Below the pieces are notes generated by a model. The model saw only the letters and a list, made by a program, of their open reading frames with translations, did no database searches and was not told the DNA's origin. DNA of 64,000 nt from Blepharisma stoltei (lineage: Eukaryota > Ciliophora > Heterotrichea > Heterotrichida > Blepharismidae): positions 1,178,001-1,242,000 of the forward strand of contig CAJZBQ010000011.1 of assembly GCA_914767885.1 (NCBI GenBank). The letters are read 5' to 3'. A program made the position numbers and the translations under genes. This document shows, one piece after another, positions 56,335-64,000 of the stretch; positions within the stretch are counted from its first letter, which is position 1, and each line of letters begins with the position of its first letter.

Positions 56335-57641
56335 ACCTAATGAACATAATATAAATAGACTATTAAGCTGCAATTGCTGATGATAAATTAAATTTGTTGA
56401 TTTGATCTTTTTCTCTAAAATTCACTGTAGCATATAGATTTATCAGGTATCATTTTTGTCATACCATTTGTGAAATGTTTAACAGAGTATATTAAGCATT
56501 CATTTAGCATAAAAGCAAATAAGAATTTACTTAATCCTCATATCTTTATGAATATATTTGTAAAAACAATATGCTGAAATTTGTGTTAAAAAAATGTAAA
56601 AATTTAACTTAAATGTATAAATATTTATAAAATCATGTTTTCTACTCTATACTATACTTTTTGCTTATGAATAACTCCATAAGGCAATGATTTGAGGTAA
56701 TATTTTGGCCTGACCATGATTTTACCCTGTTGGTAAGCCATGGTCCTTATGATTATTTTTAATTAGATTATCACCTGTGCATTTACAGATCAACTTTCGA
56801 TCTCCTCAAAATCTCTTTTCTGATATCCAGCAACCGTATCAAATATTTTATTTATCAACTCATCTAACTGTCTCTTCATTTCAAACTTCTTTCAACAATC
56901 ATTTCGTCTAATTTTTCGTCTTTCAGCGCTATGCCTAATAATTCATCCCATTCTGTAATCATTTCTCTCAATTTCTTTGAAATTCTTATTTAATCTGTCT
57001 GTTAGCTGTACACTCCGAAATTGTATCCTCTTAGTCTTCCACAGCCTATTCGCATGTTGAAATTTTCGATTAAAAATTAAGTGCCTAATAAATCTGCATT
57101 GGCTGAGCTCATTGGAACCAACAGTAAGTCAAAACTTAAATTGGAACAAAACATCAGTAATTTCAGTTTTTTGGGGACTTTAACTCCCTTTAAAATTGTA
57201 AAAAAAAATATTTTTAAGGATTTTTATTCAATGAAAATAATATTTTTTATAAAAATCGCATTGACCTAATTTATTTAAAATGCAAGAAGATGCTATTTAA
57301 ATAGTATTCACACTGAATTGATTAGTTCTTCATAAAAATAAATTAAAATTCAAAGTATTGCGGTAAATTTTTAATTTTTATAAAAATTAATTTAGACCTC
57401 TTTTAACTATTTTTGGCATTATATGAATAGATTTTTTTAATTGTTTCTTCAAAATTGAAATTTTAAATATATTTGTTTTAAAATTTAAAAATAGTTTTAT
57501 AGAAAAAAGGAAATTGCCCCCTTTAATAAAGCAAAATTTTTTTTTCCAATTTTAAGCGGGGAAGTTAGTTATTTTCACAAGCAATATTAGTAATGGAAAA
57601 ATTATACGATAACACGTTAAGTGCTTTATGAAATTTTTCTT
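56335..57641. other. Gene-poor region with a MITE-B copy and a possible decayed coding stretch
   Basis: ~56690-56760 contains the hairpin GCCTGACCATGATTT../..GTAAGCCATGGTC. ~56770-57070 on the minus strand has coiled-coil-like text in two alternating frames (LTDRLNKNFKEIERN, REMITEWDELLGIALKDEKL, MKRQLDELINKIFDTVAGYQ), suggesting a frameshifted remnant. ~57123-57575 is a MITE-B (TAAGTCAAAACTTAAATTGG against TAACTTCCCCGCTTAAAATT). Confidence 0.4.
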
Positions 57642-58031
57642 TACTCCCCCCCCCTCCGTGAGCGAACAAAACCATTAGAAAAATCACCACCATTTTTTGA
57701 CCAAAAACCCACCCTCCGTGAGCGAACAAAAATTGTTTTAATAGAAAAAATTTTAATGGAAAAAAATTTTGATATATAAGTGATAATTAGTATAATGAAA
57801 TCTAGAGCTAATTCTGTTTAATTTTAAACAAATTGCGTTTTTAAAACATAAATTTTGCAAATTAAATTAATATTTGCTTCCCAATTTTTGCAAATTAGGA
57901 TTTTTTTAAATTTCGAAAAAAATATTTTTTATAAAATTTATATATAAATTTTTTTTTAAAAAAAAAATTAACCCCCCTCCGTGAGTGAACAAAATTTTTT
58001 TGTTCGCTCACGGAGGGGGGGGGGGGAGTTA
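57642..58031. mobile_element. MITE-A, intact-looking copy
   Basis: Ends TACTCCCCCCCCCTCCGTGA and complement TAACTCCCCCCCCCC..; second inner motif at ~57712 (CTCCGTGAGCGAACAAAA). Almost identical to 22401-22790 through the interior, so this is a recent pair. It lies just past the stop of the EF-hand kinase gene. Confidence 0.85.
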
Positions 58032-58044
58032 GATGATTTTTTAG

Positions 58045-60091
58045 CTATATTATCTCCCAAGATAATTCGGCTACATCTTTGCTGATATCAATTTCTCCTT
58101 CTTCGAGCCAGTCGCTTTTTAGTAAATCTTCAATAGTCATTCTTCCTTTAGGATTTTTATCTAGCAGCGATCTGATGATATCTTTTGCCTCTGAACTGAT
58201 ACCTTCCCAATGTTCTCCAATCATTTCTATATCTTTGTTTATTATTCTTGATGCTATTTCTTGATCACTTTTCCCATAGAATGGCATTTTCCCTGCAAGA
58301 AGAATAAAAGCAGTTACTCCTAAACTCCAGGCATCAGGAGAGTGTCTATAAGGGATTGTTGAAAGGACTTCTGGAGAAGCGTATTTTAAGGTACCAACTG
58401 ACTCAATGGAATTTTGACCTGGGCCTAGCATGCAGCTTAAGCCAAAATCAATGATTTTTACTCGAATACCTCCACCACCATTTGGAGCTCTTTGGACAAG
58501 GACATTTTCAAGCTTGATATCTCTATGAATTATTCCATGAGAATGCAAATATTGAAGAGCACTTGCGATTTCTTTTATTATTTGTTTATTCTCCCATCTT
58601 TAAAGTAGAACAAAAAAGATTTTCCCAATTTAAAGAAGGCCAAATTAATTTTCATGAAAAGCTAATTATAAAATTCACCGATTCATAATATTTATTTTGT
58701 TTTAATAATATTCTAAGTGTACTCATACATTTATAGAAGAAAAAGCTATCAGTAAATTTTTTTATTTTAGCAACATTAAATCAGTATCAAAATATTTCCA
58801 TATAAAATTTAATTTATAAAAAATTTCAATATTTTCCAATTTAAAGGCATGCCAAAAAATCGAAATTGCCAAATATTTGTTCGATTTAAGGAGGAGAATT
58901 AGCTGCATTTTCCTCAATCCTGAAATTCCTTTTCTTCATCCAATTGAACAGAGTGCCTCCAGAAATATAATCGGTGACAATATAAAGCATATCAGCAGTC
59001 TCATAGATATCTTTAAGTTCTAAAAGACCTTCATGCTTACAAAGCTTGAGAATCCCAATTTCACGACGAAGACGAGTTTCAGCAAGATCGTCAAGAGGAG
59101 CTTTTGAAATAATTTTGACAGCGAAGATTTTCCCATTATGCTTAGATAGGGCAAGTCTTACGTCACCATGAGCTCCCTTTCCAATTTGATCAAGGATTTC
59201 ATAGTCATCATAAAAATTTTTGAAACAATTAGCTTGCTTGATTGTTTGGATTCACTCGTCTCGTTGCTCAAGTGAGAATGTGCTGATTTCATAGCGGAAT
59301 TTTGAGTTCCGAAGTACAAAGCCCAAAGGACCATTCTCTTCGACAAAGAGATCTTTAATAAGGATGATTCCAGTTGGGTTTGAAATATCTTCTTTGAGAG
59401 TTGAGTAATACAAGCTTTGGTTTTTCAGCTGAAAATAATAAGTTCTCCCTTTGAAACCTAGCATTCCTTCAGTGATTTCTAAGTGGGATTCACAGACAAG
59501 TCGATTGGGAAGTAAGCACTCATCAACGATTATTGGAAGCGCGTTTGAGATGCATTGAAGAACGAGCTCACCGATTTCACTATGAGTTAAAATTAATTCT
59601 TTAAACTCCTCCAATTGAATAAACTCTTTTCCATCAAAGAGCTCTTTTATTTTTTCTTTTAAATTTCAATGAACCACCAGCTTTTTTTGGCACTTTGAGC
59701 AAGTCGTCGGAAGGTAAGAAATTATAAAGAGGATTCCTTCTGATGTGATTTCGCCATTTTTACTAAAATCGAATATTTTGAATAATAGCTCAGCTTTACT
59801 CTCTATTGTCCCTTTATAAAGAGTCAGCATGCCTCTTAAGAATTCTTTTATATCAATTCGGCCATCTCCATTCCTGTCTAAAGCACTGAAAAGTTGCTCA
59901 CCTAACAGCCCTGGGAGCTCAGTAAATCGTAAAAATCCGTCTCTATCTATGCCAGGATCAAGAAGGGCACATCGGCTAGAAAGCTCTTTGAAGATTTTTT
60001 TGAGCCTTCTGCGCTCTCTTTTGTTGCCTTCCTTTGCAGATAACTTTTGAATAGCGCATTTTGTTAATAATGCGGAAGCCGTACGACACAT
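58045..60091 (-). CDS. EF-hand / PH-like / Ser-Thr protein kinase, interrupted by a MITE-B IES
   Basis: 577 residues after removing 58588-58900. The N-terminal ~130 residues have EF-hand text: a canonical loop DRNGDGRIDIKE and further degenerate ones (DPGIDRDGFLRF, DFSKNGEITSEG). A middle region (~residues 185-290: SHLEITEGMLGFKGRTYYFQ, LYYSTLKED, GPLGFVLRNSKFRYEISTFS) looks like a PH domain. The kinase starts EILDQIGKGAHGDVRLALSK, Lys in FAVKII, HRDIKLENVL, DFGLSC, ASPEVLS, SLGVTAFILLAGKMPFYG. The TGAs at 59666 and 59252 are Trp. The kinase resembles CDPKs but with EF-hands ahead of the kinase and a PH-like module between. Predicted Ca2+-regulated, membrane-lipid-responsive kinase. Start ATG 60091; stop TAG. 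Confidence 0.85.
58588..58900. mobile_element. MITE-B IES (313 bp) in the kinase gene
   Basis: On the coding strand the ends are TAATTCTCCTCCTTAAATCG and complement TATTCTCCCATCTTTAAAGT. Excision restores RIEENA-AKQIIKEIASALQY, the kinase alphaE helix. Confidence 0.85.
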
Positions 60092-61147
60092 ATTTATTAA
60101 TGGTTATTACTTTAATTATAAATGCTTTATTATTATAAAAATAAATTAAAATCAGAATTTGTGAATTTAAAGTAAATTCGAATTTTCCAGAAAATTAGAA
60201 GGCTTATTATAATTAATTAGATTAACACTAAAACGCATAATAAATGGAAAATGATTCTGGATTTAATAAAGTATTTGTTGACAGAAAATAATTTTTCTGA
60301 ACAGCTTTACTTTTATAAATAGGAGTGGTTAGGCAGTTTGATTCATAAAATTTTGACTTCTATTCTGAGTAATAGGCTGATTTTTACTTAATTCTAAAAT
60401 TGATTTTTAATTAAGTTATCCTGAAAATTGAGAAAATTTTTTTTGGTCTCACAAAAAATAATTGTTAAGATATTAAATTTCAGAAATTTGGAAATTTAAT
60501 TTTAATAAGAACTAATTATAAAATTTAAAAGAACATCCTGAAGAAGTACTTGTATAAATTAGCGAAACTAATTACTCGCCAGAAAAAATGACATAAGACT
60601 AATCATGTCAAGATCATTACCCAAGAGCAGAATTTGATAATATTCTATTAAAAAATAAATCTGTTCATTAATGATTTTAAAGATGAATGACTATTACGCC
60701 AGATAGTTATTAATATACATTCTTTTGGCAGATATATGCCAAAAACAAATACAAACCTACACCCTCATCCTCTTATTTGCACCCCACTTCCAATCTTTTT
60801 CTTAAATTGTATCCCTTGCATCTCTTTTTGATAAGCAAGGTTAAGATTGCAATATTTTTAAAGTAAAAAATAATCTTTTATTTTGTCCTTAAAGTTTATG
60901 TCACTGTATGATTGTTTAATTTTTCTTAAAATGGCAAGAATTAGTTGACAAATATTGAGCAATATCCTAAACCCAATAATCATTTATAAGCATTTAGTTT
61001 AAAAAAATATTTATCGGTTCTTTCCAAAATACCTATCATTTTTTTTAAATTATTTTTTACTTATTTTACTTCTAGGTTTCAATATTCAGTTTGGTCGAAT
61101 ACTTGATATTAGCAATGACCTCCAAGCCTAATTACTAAATTAATAAA
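60092..61147. other. AT-rich intergenic region between divergent genes
   Basis: About 1050 bp. There is no significant open frame or named repeat. A small inverted pair TTTTGGCAGATATATGCCAAAA lies near 60722-60743, and a pyrimidine-rich patch at ~60755-60830. Presumably both promoters lie here. Confidence 0.45.
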
Positions 61148-64000
61148 ATGAGAAATAATCCTGAGTCAAAATACTATGAAGTCCAAGAAAATACTTTGAA
61201 TGCCTTTCATAAGTGTAGAACAGACGATCTAACGAATCAATTTTTCCGAAGAAATCCAAGATCAAGGGCAAATTCATCAATCTCGAATTTAGATATAATT
61301 GATATAGAAAATGCATCTCGTAATGATAGCAGGCGGTCCTCTGGAAATTTTTTGCAAGTAATTCATGATTCAAGCCAGCAAGCTTCATTTTCTGAAGTCT
61401 CAAGAGAGGATTTTCATAAGCAGATAACTGCATTAGAGCAATCCTTTCACAAGCAATTTCATAAAGAATTTACACAAAATCTATTCACATCGATGGAAAC
61501 ACTTAGGACTTTAAAATCATTAGCAATGAACCCGGACAACATGAACTTTGATGATCAAGCATTATTAAAAGGATATATAAAAATACGCGAACAGAATCCG
61601 TTTGAATATATTGAAAACATTCGTGATAAGTTTCCATTAATTCTTTTAAGAAAAGCGCTGCTACGTATTAAAGCTTCAATTGCTCAGCTTTGTAATATAA
61701 TCGTCTCAAACCCAATTTTCGAAGTTTTAATTGTACTCGTAATATTATCAAATGCAGTGGTTTTAGCAGTCGAAAATCCCATTTCAAATAACAATTCTTC
61801 AATCCTAACTACGATGGATACTTTATTCCTATATATCTATACATCTGAATGCGCTATGAAATTAATCGGAAAAGGAGTTATTTTTACAAAAGAGGCTTAT
61901 TTTAAAGACCCGTGAAATATCCTTGACTTCGTTATTGTTGCTACGGCTTGGGCATCATATTATGCGAATCAAGGAGTAAATTTGAGCGCTTTGCGATCTC
62001 TCAGAATTTTGCGTCCTTTGAAGACAATTTCTTCAATTCAGGGTTTACGAGTTCTATTTTTAGCTTTTTTTGGGTCTCTACTCCCTCTTCTGAATATTTT
62101 GGCTATTCTATTCTTTTTTCTTTTGATATTTGCGATTGGCGGGGTGCAGCTATTTATGGGATTATTTAAATACTCATGCATAAATTCAGAAACAGGGCAA
62201 TACCTATATCCAAAAAGCACTGAGCAAGTATGTGGGGCTCTAACATGTCCTTTAGGCTATTATTGTGTAAATAGTTTGAACAACCCTCTTTATGGTATGA
62301 TGAATTTTGATAATGTGATATTTTCTTGATTGCAATGCTTTACTGCAATAACAGAGGAAAGCTGAGCTCATATGATGATCATTGGAGAAAAATCACTGTC
62401 ACAGCCAATATCAATTATTTTTTTTGTGTCTTTGGTTTCACATAATAAAACGGTTACGTACGTAAGTGCTTGTTTGTGACAAAAATTCATTCTCTGTGAT
62501 ATTTATTATTATAGGGTTCAGTTTTTAAACGTCACCTTTATCCACAAACCAATATGGGACTACTGCATAGGGTAGCTTATTGACCCAAAGAACAAATGAG
62601 ACTTATACCCGAGGAGGGTGACCTTTAGGTGGAATACCCGCTGGAGTCAGTTTTGGTTAGGCCAAACGCAGCCTGTGAAGAGCATCTGCCCTTTATCATT
62701 TTCTGGAATGCTTGCTAGAAAAGATGGCTGCTGACGTCGCCACTTGGAATCTAACAGGGGCTTTTCTTCCTGCTGAAGAGGGAAAAATGCATAAATTTAA
62801 ATAATTAAGCAATTGTCTTTGGTTCACTAGGAAGTTTTTTAATGCTTAGCTTAATAGAAGTTATTTTATATTCGAATTTTTCTCGTGAAATGGAAAAGGT
62901 TAGGGTTAAACAGTCAGCAAAAGAAATTATAGAGGAAGAATCAGCTGACTCTTCTGTGATAGAAAATTTAGGCATTGGTCAAGATTCACCTCTTATAATT
63001 GATGAGGAAAATGGGTTTCCCGAGCATATAGTAAACGATCCTGGAGATAGCTTATTTTATAAAAATCCAGGAAATAATGAAGAAAATAAAAATATTGTGA
63101 AAAATGAAGGATATCAGGGGCTTGCAGATGACGAACATAAAAATGAAACATTTGGACCATCAGTCCACGATCCTATGTCAAAAAGCTTAAAAATCAATCT
63201 TAACTTGGTGGAGACTTTTTATTAAAATGGCAAGAGCTTTTATCCACGTCTCCAGTGGCTGGCCTTAGTCTGAAGATTTTGGGAATACATTTTGGGTAGA
63301 TTGTGGGTTTTTAGTTGCCTTTTAAAGGCAGCATATTGATCCTTCAGAATTATTAGTTGTGCTCCATCATATTGTCTTGTGATTTGAGGTAAACAGCTTA
63401 GGCTAGCTCTAGAACGAGGAAATAGGTGATTCTTGCATTCTAAGCACTATCAGGGTTAATGATAGTACTTTGTCATACAATCTGATCCAGCAGGATTAGG
63501 CTTGTCTCCCGACTAGACTGTTGATGCTACCATTTTTCATGCATTGAGAAAAAAGAGTGCAAGAGTAAGCTGGTGGCTAATTCCACTTCGAGCCCGAAGC
63601 AAGCAAGGCGGAAAAAGGCTGAAATAATTCTCCAAGATCCACTCTAGCTTTAAATTAATCTATTTAACTTGGTAGAAGATTTAAGTAACGAAGAAATCTC
63701 CCAAGAAATAGATGAGCCTAATGAAAATGAACTAGTACCTTTATCAAGGCATCAAAGTATTGACGCATCTCCTCGAAGTTCTCACGAATATGAAGAAAGA
63801 AATGTAAAAGGGCTTATCCAGCTAAGATTAATTCCAACCCGAAGAGAGAGCATTAATTTTTTAAGGCAAAACTCTTCAATTGAAGACTATGAAAGCTCTG
63901 TGAGCCTAAGCAAGCTCCCATTATTAAACCAAAGTGTTGAAAACACTGTTTTAGTTACAGATTCAAAAGATAAAACAATAGTCAATGACAATAAAACAGA
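61148..64000 (+). CDS. Voltage-gated cation channel alpha subunit (Ca2+-channel type), 5' part
   Basis: Runs off the window. N-terminal ~190 residues are cytosolic. Domain I follows: S1 FEVLIVLVILSNAVVLAVEN, S2 LFLYIYTSECAMKLI, S3 WNILDFVIVATAWASYY, S4 LSALRSLRILRPLKTISSIQ with Arg every third residue, S5 LNILAILFFFLLIFAIGG, pore FDNVIFSWLQCFTAITEESW with a Glu at the selectivity position, and S6 split by an insert. The cytosolic linker (NFSREMEKVRVKQSAKEIIE...) is split by a second insert (63202-63665) and continues to the edge. Trp codons at ~61914, 62328 and ~62363 include TGA. In ciliates such channels sit in the ciliary or cell membrane and drive Ca2+ action potentials. Only one of the four domains is visible. 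Confidence 0.85.
62442..62827. mobile_element. Insert with family-R copy inside the S6 segment
   Basis: The insert is flanked by TGTCTTTGGTTTCAC (62427-62441) and TGTCTTTGGTTCAC (62814-62827). Deleting one repeat plus the insert gives an uninterrupted S6: FFVSLVSLGSFLMLSLIEV. The R copy occupies ~62465-62790. A TA-to-TA cut (62463-62464 to 62828-62829) is also in phase but leaves a polar SHNKTVTY stretch within S6. Confidence 0.7.
63202..63665. mobile_element. 464-bp IES in the channel linker, with direct repeats
   Basis: Junctions read CTTAACTTGGTGGAGA on the left and TTTAACTTGGTAGAAGA on the right. The phase-matched TAs (63201-63202, 63665-63666) lie in this repeat; removal gives KINLNLVEDLSNEEIS. 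The interior is GC-richer non-coding DNA not recognised elsewhere in the window; it contains AAGCACTATCAGGGTTAATG and TCGAGCCCGAAGCAAGCAAG. Confidence 0.75.

Noticed and set aside
57642-58031. MITE-A as an IES within the EF-hand kinase coding region
   Set aside because: The kinase frame already ends at TAG (58045-58047) before the element, and no phase-matched downstream exon continues it.
1-64000. Widespread nonsense mutations suggesting pseudogenes
   Set aside because: All in-frame TGA codons are explained as Trp, and the remaining breaks by 15-17 nt introns or TA-bounded inserts.

Overview
The window looks like germline (micronuclear) DNA of a heterotrich ciliate close to Blepharisma. Four lines of evidence point there. 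(1) In-frame TGA falls where Trp is conserved: the SNF2 [12 protein letters not shown] motif at 28046, the MPC2 GLV-W-TRYS motif near 53413, and the GST KPS-W-FLE motif near 72. One paralogue pair has TGG (33851) against TGA (38148) at the same residue. All genes read here end in TAA or TAG. (2) Introns are 15-16 nt (one is 17 nt), with GTAA..TAG/CAG ends. (3) Many genes are cut by inserts that begin and end at TA; removing an insert and keeping one TA restores the frame. (4) Two tandem paralogues with different insert sets both collapse to exactly 1164 codons. I call the inserts IESs (internal eliminated sequences). The Blepharisma assignment rests on its known TGA=Trp code, 15-16 nt introns and TA-bounded, MITE-rich IESs; no search was run.

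Layout. 1-11.4 kb: omega-like GST (-), LRRC45-like protein, a hypothetical protein, ZNHIT3-like protein (-), a coiled-coil gene broken by three IESs (one of 3.3 kb with 12 internal tandem repeats, one carrying a 231-bp GC-rich palindrome), COMMD3-like protein (-), and a C2-domain protein. 11.4-22.4 kb: SIAH-type E3 ligase (-), B-box/Kelch protein, PP2A B56 subunit, a membrane hybrid histidine kinase (-), and a cyclin-Y-like protein (-). 23.3-31.6 kb: mucolipin (TRPML)-like channel (-), a SWI/SNF ATPase, a small ORF, and an IES-broken unknown gene (-). 31.7-46.5 kb: three tandem membrane Kelch/Cys-rich paralogues and a truncated relative. 46.5-49.2 kb: repeat-rich, gene-poor DNA. 49.2-60.1 kb: a cyclic-nucleotide-dependent kinase, two MPC2-like genes, an unknown protein, and an EF-hand/PH-like/kinase protein (-). 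61.1-64 kb: the 5' part of a voltage-gated cation channel.

Repeats. Most IESs derive from a few families of short inverted-repeat elements. I use these names here: MITE-A (ends CTCCGTGAGYGAACAAAA), MITE-B (ends CTTTAAATTGGAACAAAA), MITE-C (ends GATGACCCCCC), and a dispersed ~350-bp family R without obvious inverted ends. Several are nested inside longer TA-bounded inserts.

The genes form no operon and share no pathway. They are closely packed housekeeping and signalling genes, for example 28 bp between the Kelch stop and the B56 start. No tRNA, rRNA or CRISPR array was seen.
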